A stretch of 64,000 bases of DNA, taken from assembly GCF_932526225.1 (NCBI RefSeq), contig NC_064041.1, positions 9,158,813 to 9,222,812 on the forward strand, written 5' to 3'. Shown here one piece after another: positions 1-10,088 of this stretch. How positions within the stretch are numbered: position 1 is the stretch's first letter; every line of letters starts with the position of its first letter. The stretch comes from Nematostella vectensis (taxonomy: Eukaryota; Cnidaria; Anthozoa; Actiniaria; Edwardsiidae). The position numbers were made by a program, and so were the translations under genes. A model generated the notes under the pieces. It was not told where the DNA came from, searched no databases, and was given only the letters and a program-made list of their open reading frames with translations.

Positions 1-408
1 GCATGTCACCATCGTCGCCTTTTGGTGTGAAGACCCGCATCAAGTTGCCAGAGTTGTCACCCCCGGGTACAACGCACCCTGTTGTGTGCCCCGAGTATAA
101 ATAGTAGTCTTGGAACGGTTTTCCTTTTGGGCCAGGCGCATTCTCAGTCGAGACAAACGAGGGAGAACGGCGCATTGGAACCATTCCATATAGTCGCAGA
201 CAGCATACTCCTGGTTTGCTTCTTCTGGTGACCCGTACCATGGTGGCATGCCAAACGTTGGAATACCCAGCACCAAGGACTCCTCATCGGGGTTCAACCA
301 CCGCAAAAATCGTGGCGATACGCTGGCGTTTGTATCGTCGACGGTAAGGGCGGTGGAGCGTGTAGGTGGGTTGCGAGCGTAACCATAACTCGGCTTGTTG
401 ACGAGTTT
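1..408 (-). pseudogene. Fragment of adintovirus-like element (second copy of 58929-59337)
   Basis: This stretch repeats 58929-59337 nearly base for base in the same orientation, then diverges abruptly at the end of the integrase-like part. An 88-residue open frame (40-306) covers the same penton-like/integrase-junction region. It differs from the right-hand copy by a one-base indel in a C run near 92-96. The copy runs off the left edge of the window, so its true extent is unknown. Both copies share the same odd fusion, so they come from one already-deleted ancestor. Confidence 0.75.
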
Positions 409-414
409 TAACTC

Positions 415-886
415 GTCTTTTGATACTTAAAAGTATCAAAACATTAAGTATCAAAAACATCTAATTCAAGGTCTATATTCAAATCTAAGCTTTCAAATAT
501 GCACCAGACTACTCACTTATTTTTGTACATATTTTGTATATATTATAGTGGCATTTACTAATGTATCTATTTTAAGGGATTAACCTTGTTACAGCTTTCA
601 TGTAAAGAAGTTTTCTAACTTATGAAACTGCCGTAGTAAAATAAAGGTGAATCAATCAATCAATCTGTCCGTCTGTCTGCAATTAAGTGTCAAAACATTT
701 AGTATCAAAAACATCTAATTCAATGTCTATATTCAAATCTAAGCTTTCCTATATGCACCAGACTACCCACTAATTTTTGTATATATTTTGCTTATATTAT
801 AGTTACGGCTTTCATGCAAAGAAGTTTTCGAACTTATAAAACTACCGCAGTAAAATAAAGGTGAATCAATCAATCTGCCTGCCTGC
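415..886 (+). repeat. Two tandem copies of a retroposon 3' end with (AATC)n tail
   Basis: Two similar stretches (about 415-668 and 681-886) share TATCAAAAACATCTAATTCA, a GCACCAGACTAC block and an end of the form AAATAAAGGTGAATCAATCA. The short tandem AATC tail is typical of CR1/L2-type non-LTR elements or SINEs that use their tails. No coding capacity is visible. Family assignment is inferred. Confidence 0.6.
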
Positions 887-1035
887 ATACAAACGTTTGA
901 CTATCTGGCCCGTAGCCTGTTTCTTTCTCTCTTTTTTTTTTTTTTCGCGTGACCATTTATGGATACTTTCAGCAGCGGTGCGGTAGTTTGGTAGTGGGTT
1001 CCAGAGAATTGGATCACGACTGATCTTGAATTTTA

Positions 1036-1253
1036 TTACTTTGCGACCAGGACTATTGAATAGACGTCATTAGCCCAGGTTCCCCCGGTGCCATTATTGC
1101 AAGCAGATGAAGGGCCGTACTTGCTATAGGTCACGTGCGCGAGCGGACCGGTGAAGCACTGGGTACGGTACTGCATCGCGAAGACACTGTAATCTCGGCT
1201 GCTAGCGTAGTGAAAGCATCCCAAGAATGAATCAACCCCGCGTACTTGACCAT
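1036..1253 (-). CDS. Gene A last exon, Cys-containing extracellular domain
   Basis: The exon is open from a TAG acceptor at 1254-1255 to a TAA at 1036-1038, and an AATAAA lies at the stop. It encodes about 72 residues with a pattern ending CNNGTGGTWANDVY and a hydrophobic beta-strand-like end (SIVLVAK). I recall similar C-terminal modules in cnidarian secreted proteins but cannot name the family. Phase 1 matches the upstream EGF exon. Confidence 0.55.
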
Positions 1254-1832
1254 CTATGGCACGGTCATTTGTGTCTTTATAACACCCAAGATGCGCGCTA
1301 GTGAGCTCTAAAGAAAAGTAGAAGTAAAAAGAAACACAGTCGAGAAAATCTAAAAATCTAGATAAGGGAAAATAAGTTGGTTACACCAATATGAAAAACA
1401 TATTAGAGGGGATTTTAAAAATCATGTCTTTAGACCTCATAAAATTATTTAAAAACAAATGGGTTTCCCCTTGAACGGAGGTATTCGACCATTTATGGCA
1501 CGGTCAATATGCGTACTAGTGTGCCCTAGTGAACCAGAGGAATTAAAATCATGTTCAGAAAATTGGGCTGAGGGGGGAGGGGGTCTATAATGGGTGCACC
1601 ACAATTTATATAAAAGAATTTTGACAATTTTTGCCTTTCTTTAAACTTCATACCATACTTAAAATACAAATGAACTTCACCGTGAACGGATGGCGTCTAG
1701 AGGTTACTCGTCTCAAGTGTTCCAGCATCAGGCAAATAAAGGGTAGGGGCAATAAGCAGGTCTTTATCACGTCTTTATTATTACATAGTTGCGCCTCGAA
1801 CTGATTTACTTTCTTGTCGATGTAACCCCTAC

Positions 1833-1955
1833 CTGTACAACTTGTTCCTTTGCCGGTATACCCGGGCTTGCAAAGGCATGTGAAGGAGCCCGCGATGTTG
1901 CTGCAAGTGGCGTTTGCGTGACAGTTGTGACTTCAAGTAGAGCATTCGTCGATAT
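1833..1955 (-). pseudogene. Gene A calcium-binding EGF exon with in-frame TGA
   Basis: A 123-nt phase 1-1 exon encodes a DIDEC start, six-Cys spacing and CLCKPGYTGKG, the standard calcium-binding EGF pattern. The codon after DIDECST is TGA (1933-1935), where the B and C copies have GGA. The splice sites look intact. Confidence 0.7.
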
Positions 1956-2133
1956 CTGAGTGTTGATAACACTTTGCAGATTCAATCGTATGTGAAATTA
2001 ATGTACACCTCTTTGAAACTCGCTAAATATTACCGAGACGTGGTAATGGTCAGACTTTCGCTAAGCATATATTTACAGAACGGCCTCAATTTCAGTTACC
2101 TTGGTATTTGTATCAAAGAGTATCGTTGCATAC

Positions 2134-2251
2134 CTGTTTCACATGCGGCACCGGTGTATCCCTGCGGACACTCACATCTGTATTTTGGAGTCCCCTTTAA
2201 CTCAACGCAGGTCATGTTGGCAGATGGACAAGGATTCGGGACACATATCTC
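2134..2251 (-). CDS. Gene A EGF exon
   Basis: The 118-nt exon encodes [15 protein letters not shown], then YRCECP-like and GYTGAAC motifs, giving the six cysteines of a non-calcium EGF domain. It starts in phase 0 and ends in phase 1. Near-identical exons occur at 18852-18969 and 50174-50291. Confidence 0.75.
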
Positions 2252-2469
2252 CTAAAAAAAAATAAAATAATGCGGTGTTCAACTCGAGCTTATGATTTCT
2301 GAAAAATTAACGCAAGGTGCTTTATCATTCATGCATTTCCTTTTTCTCATACAGTGATTGATTTGATTCGAAGGGGCTTTGCGTAACTGTTATTTTTAGG
2401 AGTTAATGCCTCCTGTGCTCGATTTTTGCAGAAATACTTGCGTGTTGCAGTAACAAATTTCTTGGAATT

Positions 2470-2551
2470 TCAGCAAATCTTTACATTAGGAAAATATTCA
2501 GCTTTGGCTGACAGCAGTTTACAGCTCCCGATATTCGCCCCTTTCTTGTAT
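2470..2551 (-). pseudogene. Partial duplicate of the PAN exon
   Basis: This stretch repeats the centre of the neighbouring PAN exon (CTTTGGCTGACAGCAG, ACAGCTCCCGA, CCTTTCTTGTA) about 190 bases downstream of it on the minus strand. It lacks the exon ends and cysteines, so it is a dead exon fragment. Confidence 0.6.
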
Positions 2552-2652
2552 AAAAGGTTAATTCTTAAGCAAATACAGTAAGCATCCTAAAGTTTTTAAG
2601 TTTATATAACAACCACTTTAAATCAAGCGCGCATGAGGTTGTTTAGACATAC

Positions 2653-2900
2653 ATTGGGGCCGTAGTAGTCGAATCCTGGGAACTTTAGCAGATCTATAGG
2701 GAAGGATCCAGCTTTGGCGGACAGCAGTTCACAGCTCCCGAGATTCGCGCCTTTCTTATAGTTGACAGCACGACATGCTTGGTTCACATAGCACTTTACT
2801 TGACAGTTTTCCACTGATATGTCAGTTATATTCTGAAGGGTGTGGTTAAAGAGGGCGTAGTCCTCTAGTGGAGAAGGAAAATGCATGTTGCGGCAGGAGT
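2653..2900 (-). CDS. Gene A PAN/apple domain exon
   Basis: The 248-nt exon encodes DSCRNMHFP, then [24 protein letters not shown] and DYYGPN: the cysteine pattern of a PAN/apple fold, a protein- or sugar-binding extracellular domain. The open frame runs on to a stop at 2623, but a consensus donor GTATGT at 2647-2652 falls right after GPN and joins in phase 0 to the EGF exon. The same donor is kept in copies B and C, which supports it. Confidence 0.75.
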
Positions 2901-3513
2901 CTGAAAAATAGACAAAGTGTGACCTTATAGGAACGCGTAAAAAAACCGCAGTGGCTATATGCCCGACATGGTATAACTAGAAAGACTACAGGCAAGCTGT
3001 AGAAAAACTAGATGGTCTGCGTAGGCGTGGTGTAGAGAAGGTATGAATCAACACAAGGTTGAAAAGGTAACTTGTATATGTCCGACAGCCGGGAAAGGTC
3101 CTAAATGGACTAAATGCCCGACAGTTTTCAATTTATTTAATTATCTCAGTAAATTTTCGACCCACTAAGTTCAAAGTATTCTATTTTAACTGTTGAGAAA
3201 GGGCGGCGAGGCAATCTGGATGAGCGACAAACAAGGCCTTACTCGAGTCAAGACTTGTTCGGTTTTGCATGAGTCGAGTCGATCCTTACGGTTTCCCTTA
3301 ATGCCCTCAACCCGTGTTAGCTTTTGGCTACGTTAATGGAGAAAATAAAAGCCCGGGTTGGCTAGGAACGTCTATTTACATGAGGAAATTGACGAAGGTG
3401 GCAGATTTCCACTCAGGACAATCCCATCTGAGAACTGGGTTGCCCCTGGATGAAAATTGTAAAAGCAAAAATTTGTAAAAGCAAATTTCAGGTAAACGTT
3501 TACTGGAGGTTTA

Positions 3514-3615
3514 CGGGGGTGGGGGGGGGGGGGGGGGTGAGGGGTGAGGGTTGAGGCTGCTAAGTCGAAAGTTTCTGGTTCAAATATTGCGACTCTCCCC
3601 CCCCCCCCCCCCCAA
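3514..3615. repeat. Poly-G then poly-C tracts in intron of gene A
   Basis: An 18-base G run near 3521-3538 and a C run near 3597-3613 lie about 60 bases apart and could pair with each other. Otherwise 2901-5507 contains AT-rich intron sequence with no open frame that I recognise. Confidence 0.6.
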
Positions 3616-5507
3616 ATCTAGAGCACAAAAACTCCTCCCCCTAACGGGCGACCAAAAATTAAGGCCCTCCCCCAGAACCAAAGACAAAAAAGCAAAAAAA
3701 GCGTATTGGTCAGTTTATTGAAATTATACTCTAGTCTTAAGATGCTCTACGTACGGCACGTTCTTCCATTAGCACCAGCAAATTCTATAACCGTACGGGT
3801 GAAGAGCCCGCAAATGTAATAAACGCCCACACATTTAATAAACCCTATTATTCAATAAACCCTATTATACTATAACGAATAATCTGTGCAGTACAAATAG
3901 GGGATAGAGAACTTTGCCAAGAATAAAAATACATGCTTTATATTTGTTAACCAGAATATGGCCTGAATGTCGCAGACGTCGCGGGGGGGGGGGAGGGGGG
4001 AATGACTTTGACATGCCCATGAAGGGGCGGCGGAGCTGGCCTTAAACACCACCAAGTCAGGAGTAGTGCTGTTTCGAGCCCAATGTTTCAGGGGTGTAAA
4101 TACTGAGGGTCTAGTGGCATGCTCCCCCTTGACATTTTGCCATTTTTTTCTTATATATGAAATTGTCATTATTGTTAAAACCTATGTAAATGGGAAATAG
4201 GATCGTTACCTCCTTTCGAACTGAAGTCATTTTTTTACATCTATCTTCTTATTCAGCCAATCTGAAAAGTTAGTGCGGAGGGGGACTTCGACATGAATTA
4301 AAATTCGCAAATTCAGTGATGAAAGTTGGAAGTTAATGAAACCAAAACTGCAAAATATAAAAAAGTACCACTCTTTAGGGGATAATGGCTTTCAACGCCA
4401 GCGAAAAACAAGTCATGAAAGTGCAAGCAGAAGGCGCATCAAATTTATTTATCAATTTTGTAGGTGGTTCTTACCAGAAAAATTCCAGACTTTTAGGAGG
4501 CCGGAAATTGATAAGAATACCTAGTGTTCAAAAAATAAGTCCTTCCCCTAAACACTGAATCAAAATTTGAGGCCCAACTCCTGAATCGACGCTGTTATTT
4601 TCCATCTACAGATCATGTCATTAAATGACAACTGTCATTCAGAACATCGATGCGAAAAGGGTACAGTTCAAAAATGCGTCAAAAAGTTTATACAAAGGAT
4701 TTTTTTTAAGGAGAGGGGTACATTTTGCTCTCTGTCAAAACAGCCACTAAGTTTACTGCTAATACTTTTGAAGCACATATTTATGCAATAATTGTTTATT
4801 TTACGAGTTTAACTTGTATTTTTTTGTTAGAATCTTTTTTTGTTTTTGTTTTTTAAGAGAAATACATAATTCATACAAAATTGATGATCGAAGATGTTGG
4901 ACTGAAAATGGAGTAAATTAATTCTTACAAAATAATAAATTAAATTTGTCTTAAATGAGTTAAAAGGTTGATTCTAGTATATCTAAATAATTGCCTAAAA
5001 GGCGAGTCTGAATAGGGTTTATTTTTAATAATAAGTAATTTTACAGAAATTTTTCTTAATATGAATACAAACAACTCAAATGTTGTGCACGATTTGGAAA
5101 GACTTCAACAATGGTGAACACAATTGTATACAGAAAATGCCAAAGTTTTGGAATACTATGGCTCGATTTTTGGTTCAAACAGTTCGGTTGATATACTGAA
5201 TAATTTACATAAGGACTAAAACGAAAGATTTTTTTGTACTTAAACAAAAAGGAAAAAAGTAGTTGAGCGTGTATGTATATTGCTTTAGATTCCGACACTT
5301 ATTCATCTATAGTTTGCTTCTCTTTATATAATCCTAAATTCCTGAGAATACCTTAACAAAAAATAGCAAAACGGAAATTAGGAAGAAAAAGAGCTTTCTC
5401 TAACCTTAATCAGATGGAACTCTTATCGACTCTACCAAATATTACCCGAGTTTTATCGAACTTGAGCACCTCAGAAATATAAAAAAATATCTACTGTCCG
5501 TACATAC

Positions 5508-5559
5508 CTTTGCTGAAGCACATTCCCGCCATAACATAAAAAAGAAGAAGCGAGATCAT
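5508..5559 (-). CDS. Gene A signal-peptide exon
   Basis: The ATG at 5557-5559 opens a hydrophobic run (MISLLLFYVMAGMCFS) ending at a GTATGT donor in phase 1, which matches the PAN acceptor at 2901. It resembles the signal exons of B and C in length, position and phase. Confidence 0.55.
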
Positions 5560-5757
5560 TGTTTTTCCATATATTTGACTGTACTCCCTCTACCAGATGA
5601 CTTGTTCTAGTCCCGATAGTCTAAACTAAATTTTCATTATTATTTCATATCTTTTAGCGCAGGTCAACACGCAAAAACAATAATCAAATTTGAATTTTAA
5701 ATGCGGATGTTAAGGAGATCTAAGTTAACAGGAGAGACAAACGGAAAACAGGTGAAT

Positions 5758-5759
<2 letters not shown>

Positions 5760-5802
<43 letters not shown>
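5760..5802. repeat. (TA)n microsatellite
   Basis: About 20 TA units lie just beyond the hammerhead-containing terminal repeat of the Penelope-like element. TA-rich targets are common insertion sites for such elements. Confidence 0.85.
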
Positions 5803-5805
<3 letters not shown>

Positions 5806-5807
5806 TT

Positions 5808-6065
5808 GGTTTGAGGAAAATACAAACTACATAGGTTTCCCTACAGGCCTGTTTCGTGGTTGCCCACTCATCAGGGGATTTAATGAGAATATTCCTACCA
5901 TCGTATATATACTATTAACATTGAAATTTACATAATAATAGACTGATAGTTCTAGCTAAGGCGGTAAGAGGAACAATAGCGAGTTACATTAAATATGCGG
6001 GGCGAAAACTAACAGTGCGGAATACAAACCTATGTAGTTTGTATTTTTCTCAAACCAACACTATA
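5808..6065. repeat. Inverted repeat around the first hammerhead ribozyme
   Basis: GTGTTGGTTTGAGGAAAATA followed by CAAACTACATAGG (5806-5836) reappears inverted at about 6028-6063. The arms enclose the hammerhead at 5838-5878 and an unannotated 150-base spacer. This may record template switching during reverse transcription. Confidence 0.6.
5838..5878 (-). ncRNA. Hammerhead ribozyme 1 (Penelope-like element type)
   Basis: On the minus strand the catalytic core CTGATGAG (5867-5874) and GAAAC (5851-5855) flank a GTGG-GCAA-CCAC-type stem II. Stem III is the short self-complementary ACAGGCCTGT, followed by the expected UA at the cleavage site. Stem I is TCCC (5875-5878) paired with GGGA (5838-5841). 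This is the minimal hammerhead layout known from terminal repeats of Penelope-like retroelements. Cleavage after the A at 5842 is predicted. Confidence 0.85.
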
Positions 6066-6184
6066 CACCGCTCTACTTTCGAGTATTGAGCACTTTCTAT
6101 GAAAACCTTCAACCATCATTTTATATATAAATATATATATATCTTGGTTTGTAGGAAAAAAAAAACACGCGAACTACCGTTTCA

Positions 6185-6225
6185 TCTCTACAAGCCTGTT
6201 TCGTGGTTGCCCACTCATCAGGAGA
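6185..6225 (-). ncRNA. Hammerhead ribozyme 2 (Penelope-like element type)
   Basis: The core is the same as ribozyme 1 (CTGATGAG at 6214-6221, GAAAC at 6198-6202) with identical stem II. Stem I is TCTC paired with GAGA, a compensatory change from TCCC/GGGA in the first copy. Stem III carries a tolerated G-U pair. The covariation argues that both copies were under selection for folding. Confidence 0.87.
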
Positions 6226-6332
6226 TTTATTAAGAATATATTACTACCATCACTTATATACTATCTATGTATAAAATTAACATGAAAATAGGGCGTGAAA
6301 TTTGAATGGCTGTTATGATGAAATTGAATAGT

Positions 6333-6905
6333 TCAGCTGTTGCATAACAAGGCTTTGTTCCTGTGGCGGCACGAAGACACTAGCTCGTTACGCTTGTTTA
6401 AAGTTGATAGCTTGGGTTGGCGGATAATGATAAGTTTTTCTTTGAGGCAGAGATTACATCTTTTGCTAGAGCTGTTGTAGGTGGAGTGAGATGACAGGAT
6501 TTTCCATGAAATAAAGTGTTCTATGTCGTTGTCTTTAAGGCTCCATATGTACTTGCTTAGTTCGGTCGAGTTTCTGTGTTTAGCGTGTCGGAATGAGGTG
6601 GTGTGGTTTCTATATCTTGTCTTTAATTCGTTCTCGGTTAGTCCTACGTAGGTTTCGGAGGTGTTGTTGTCCTTTCTTGTTACAGTGGCTTGGTAGATAA
6701 CAGATGATTGGAGGCAGTTTCCGTCAAGGGGGTACGTGTTCTTTTGTCTGCAGTTGCATGTTTTGTTATTGGCGGTGGCGAGGGAGGTGGGGGCGTCTTC
6801 GGTTGTTATTGATGAGGCGATTATGCGTTTGTTGTGGCTGTCAATTATCTGCTTGGTGTTGCTCATGCAGCTATAACTGATTTTGATTGTGTTCCGGTTG
6901 AACAT
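6333..6905 (-). pseudogene. Penelope-like GIY-YIG endonuclease domain
   Basis: The 190-residue segment contains ISYSCMSN, a CNCRQKNTYPLDGNC zinc-linker, then VIYQATV and ETYVGLTENELKTRYRNH: the GIY-YIG nuclease core with its conserved Arg. A C-terminal CNLCLKEKLIII motif follows. In the family this nuclease nicks target DNA to prime reverse transcription. The segment itself is open, but it depends on the broken upstream frame. Confidence 0.87.
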
Positions 6906-7074
6906 TTTTTTGAGTTTGTGGTCTTTAGGGAAGTGCTTGTCTATGAGTGAGAGGAATTTGTGACCGATATTGGTGCTTGTGTTCTTGCTAAAAGGGGGGT
7001 TGTACCAGATGATGTTGTTGCGCTGGCGGTTCTTGCGTTTGTTTGTGGTGTTTGGTTCGTAGTGTAGCGTGTAG

Positions 7075-7701
7075 TTATATCCACTTTCGTCGAGTGCTTT
7101 CTGGTATGGCGGGGCGGCTTGGTTGAAGGTTTCTTTGTCTGATGATAGTGTAGATAAGCGTTTGTTGATACTGGCAGGGATATTCTTTGTGATGGTAGGT
7201 GGGTGGTTGCTCTCGCGGTGGACGTACTGTTAGTGGGGCGTTCGGTTTGGTGAAAGGCTGGTAGGTGTTGCGGTTCAGGTCGAATGTGACGTCTAGGAAG
7301 TTGACTACTCGCTTGTTGGCTTCTATGGTGATTCGCAGTCCGTTGTTTTTGAAGATGCGGCATAGTTCTTTCTTGATATTTTCTGTGTTTTTAGGTGTGG
7401 CGCTTGTGATGGCTAGTCCGTCGTCGCGGTAGAGTCCTACGTTGATGTTAAGGTCTTGGAGGTCTTGGGAGAGGAGGAAGTTGCCTACAAGTTTGCATGT
7501 TTCAGCGCCGTCGTAGCTTCCCATTGTCACGTCGAATGTCGAGTTGCCTTTTTTGTGCCAGGGTGTTTGGTTGTGAACTAGGATAGAGCTCTTGGCGTGG
7601 GTTATGATGTTTTTTTCTTCAGCGGTGATGCAGTCGTAGTTAGCGGCGAAGTCGAGGGCTTTCTTTAGGAGTTCTTGGCTGATGGATGGGTAGAATTCCA
7701 C
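7075..7701 (-). pseudogene. Penelope-like reverse transcriptase, palm part
   Basis: This frame holds FDVTMGSYDGAE and the catalytic LYRDDGLAI (YRDD box), followed by INVGLYRDD-adjacent thumb sequence NNGLRITIEANKRVVNFLDV. It catalyses cDNA synthesis in intact elements. A second frameshift near 7228 moves the thumb-to-linker region into another phase, which is then continuous with the endonuclease ORF. Confidence 0.85.
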
Positions 7702-7730
7702 TATGTTCTTTGTTGATGTGAACCAGTCGA

Positions 7731-8456
7731 TTACGGCTTTAGTGCTTTTCCATTGGTGAAAGTTACGTTTTGTTGCGATGTGGTGTTGATGCGGTCGAGG
7801 ATACTTTTGCTGATCTTGCCTATTTCGGACTTGGTAGGGTTGATGAGTCTGCAGGTCGGTTTATTAGCAAAGTTCGGTTTGTGGTCTTTGAGTGTTATAA
7901 ATGCTTGTTTGTTGGCGGTGGTGTCCATTCTATCGTCGATTCCTAGTTTTGTCGCGATGTTTTTGTTTTCTTTGTGGATGGCTTGCGTGGTCTCGGGTAG
8001 AGCTTTCTTGCAGGATTTTGTTATGTCTTTTTCGAGGAGATTCTTGTAGGCTGACGGTTCTAGTTTATAGAAGTTGGTAGTTTTGTCGGCGGCGACTAGG
8101 AGCTTCGGTTTATTTTTTATGCGGTCGCTGTCTTCTTTAAGTTTGTTGAGGAATGGGCTGCTCGTTTCTTTGAATTTTACGGACTGGATCATTTTCAGCA
8201 TGTCGTCTTCAAAGTCTTTTAATTCATCAATAGGAGGAGGGTTTTTGGTCGATTTGAAGCCGTACGTTTCTTTTGAAGACGAAGTGGGATCGGGGTTGAG
8301 AAAGAAGTGGGCTTTCCAGCGCATTCTGCGTAAAAAGTGCTCGGTCTTTTCGATGAGGCGTTGAAGGTAGTCATTACGTGATGGTAGTGGGATATTCTTG
8401 GACGAGTAGTTGATGCTGAATTTTTCCATTATGGGTAGCCGTAGAGTGCTCGACAA
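7731..8456 (-). pseudogene. Penelope-like reverse transcriptase, N-terminal part
   Basis: The 241-residue open frame begins a Penelope-like RT: an N-terminal linker, then KLLVAADKTTNFYKL (RT motif 1/2 region) and QAFITLKDHKPNF with CRLINPTKSEIGK, the typical finger-domain signature. The frame is lost near 7738, where the next segment resumes in another phase. No clear start context exists, and the true start may lie upstream. Confidence 0.8.
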
Positions 8457-8484
8457 GCTGAAACTTGGAGCTATGATAATGCGA

Positions 8485-8556
8485 GAGTGCAGGCGTTCAT
8501 ATAACAGTGCTCAATACACCTATGTATTGAGCACTGTTATCTGAACACCTGCACTC
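8485..8556. repeat. 72-base imperfect palindrome
   Basis: The arms read GAGTGCAGGCGTTCATATAA and continue to CAGTGCTCAATACA. They are mirrored around ACCTATG with only a few mismatches. It lies immediately 5' of the Penelope-like ORF and could be an element terminus or a separate fold-back element. Confidence 0.75.
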
Positions 8557-9560
8557 ACGCATTATATATAGTGTATGTATATATACGTCACAACATAACA
8601 TCTACAGTGACAATAGCCTTTCATTCGTCTGGGTCATACTCGCTCCCCTTCCTCTTCCCCCCCCCCCCCCCCTTATTTTTTTCTTTGTTATTCCTGTGGC
8701 TATGCGAAGCATAAGCCAAAGAGTTATCGTGGTGGGCCACCATCACTCACTCGAACACTCTTTCGTAAACGCAATTTAGATACGGAAGCCCATCGCAAAG
8801 TATCTTCATGTGGGATGTAAATAAGTGATTTTGCATACCGGGATACCTGTCGTAACCCAGTCATAAAATACAATTCTGCAAATTTGCGCAATGCACAGGA
8901 AGCCCGAGCTCCGATTCTTGGTAAGGCTTCTCCAGCTGACAGTCCGCCATATATGAATTTGAAATCTCACCGGAGACTCGCTTGCATTTGTGAAGTTGAA
9001 AAGGCAAGATTGACAATGTCATTACTAGAAATGCAATCAAAGCTTTTCCATCTATAATGTCGCTGAGGAAAGTCGTAAGTACTCAAATTGGATTTTTTAA
9101 GGAGGATTTTCGATTCCACACGAGACGGGGAGACTCGACTAATCCAAACTACTGTAGTCAGATATAGCCTGTTTCAAGGCCTTAAAATACTCTGTGCACT
9201 CAGGAATGAACTAGAGGGCAATTCTCAATTGCCTATATTTACGTTGTCCACTCTAGATCTGAGGTTTGAATAAATTTTGATATAAACAGTGTCCTCCTGG
9301 TGAAACCTGGTGAAACTCGAAATACCATAGCGATATAAAACTTTTTGTTGCTAACAATAACACTTCCTTTGATTTGTTGATTGTTTTTTTCTTTCTTAGA
9401 TAAATTCTCTAGCTCTTCTTTTATGTCATATTCTTTAATAAAACATTTTAATGCAATAAGAACTAGAGGATTCTGTTGTCTTTGATGTTCTATACAAACA
9501 GTATGATGGCATAAATCAAGGGCTCATAAGTAAGGGTAATCAACTTCCCTATGTTCTGGT
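8557..9560. other. Intergenic, no gene seen
   Basis: The stretch contains a poly-C run near 8660-8672 and AT-rich single-copy-looking sequence. No open frame longer than about 60 codons looks coding. Confidence 0.5.
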
Positions 9561-9568
9561 ACTATATA

Positions 9569-9938
9569 AGTGTCACGGCGTTTCCTAGGATCAGGCTATT
9601 TTTAGACGCGCCGATGAGCCAATCAGGTTCGACCTTTGTGTTGACGTTTGGGCTGAGCTCAACTGCACGCTCAGTCTCAGACAAAAAGCTTTGTTCTCTC
9701 TTCGGTACTTTGACTTTTGTTGCTCTCTCTTTTTTATATGAATCCAACCCTACCTACGACTTTGAATTCTTTTGTTAAACAAACAAAACCGACGGAGGAT
9801 GGATAAAAAATATTCTTCCTAACTGCAATTTGCGCGTGCAGCCTCACGTCACTCGCGTGGGCTACCAACGTCGACGTAACTGCCCGTTCATGCGCGCGCG
9901 TCTCAATATAGCCTGATCCCCGAAAACGCCGTGACACT
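9569..9938. mobile_element. Non-autonomous DNA transposon (MITE), 370 bp
   Basis: The ends are inverted repeats of about 45 bases: AGTGTCACGGCGTTTCCTAG at the left matches the complement of the right end ending CGCCGTGACACT, and the match continues through GGATCAGGCTAT and GACGCGC. Both flanks read TATATA, consistent with a TA or TATATA target duplication. There is no transposase inside. Overlapping short frames in both directions are by-products of the inverted ends. Confidence 0.75.
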
Positions 9939-10088
9939 TATATAATACAGATGATTGCCCCTACTTATAAGCCTCTGCATAAATACAGTAGATCTTATTG
10001 TTTTTTTTTTTTTGTACTTACATATGAAATAAAGCACTTACAATGAAATAATTGGCATGAAAAATGAAAACAATTAAACTGTACCAAC

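Larger units (their letters stand above)
1036..5559 (-). pseudogene. Host gene A: secreted PAN-EGF protein, probably inactivated
   Basis: A spliced gene can be assembled on the minus strand: signal-peptide exon 5508-5559, PAN/apple exon 2653-2900, EGF exon 2134-2251, calcium-binding EGF exon 1833-1955 and last exon 1036-1253. All junctions keep consistent phase (1, 0, 1, 1) and have AG acceptors and GT donors. The product would be a small secreted or extracellular-matrix protein that binds ligands through PAN and EGF domains. The calcium-binding EGF exon has an in-frame TGA at 1933-1935, so this copy is probably a pseudogene or makes a truncated protein. It is related to genes B and C but ends in a different domain. 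Intron 1 (2901-5507) contains homopolymer runs and no recognised gene. Confidence 0.65.
6333..8456 (-). mobile_element. Penelope-like retroelement, frameshifted
   Basis: Read on the minus strand, the element codes for a reverse transcriptase followed by a GIY-YIG endonuclease, the diagnostic order of Penelope-like elements. Frameshifts near 7738 and 7228 split the frame. Two hammerhead ribozymes lie just downstream (6185-6225, 5838-5878), as in the pseudo-LTRs of this class. A 72-base palindrome at 8485-8556 lies directly upstream of the first ORF. The element sits between host genes A and B. Confidence 0.85.

Noticed and set aside
1974-2255. 93-codon plus-strand ORF
   Set aside because: It lies antisense to the EGF exon of gene A; the minus strand shows cysteine spacing and splice sites.
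3515-3540. Poly-G tract as a G-quadruplex regulatory element
   Set aside because: It is a plain homopolymer inside an intron; length may even be a sequencing artefact.
6941-7363. 140-codon Thr/Ser/His-rich ORF
   Set aside because: It is an off-phase reading of the Penelope-like polymerase-to-endonuclease linker.
9551-9937. Opposed ORFs of 60-75 codons
   Set aside because: Both arise inside a MITE with inverted ends and show no coding signature.
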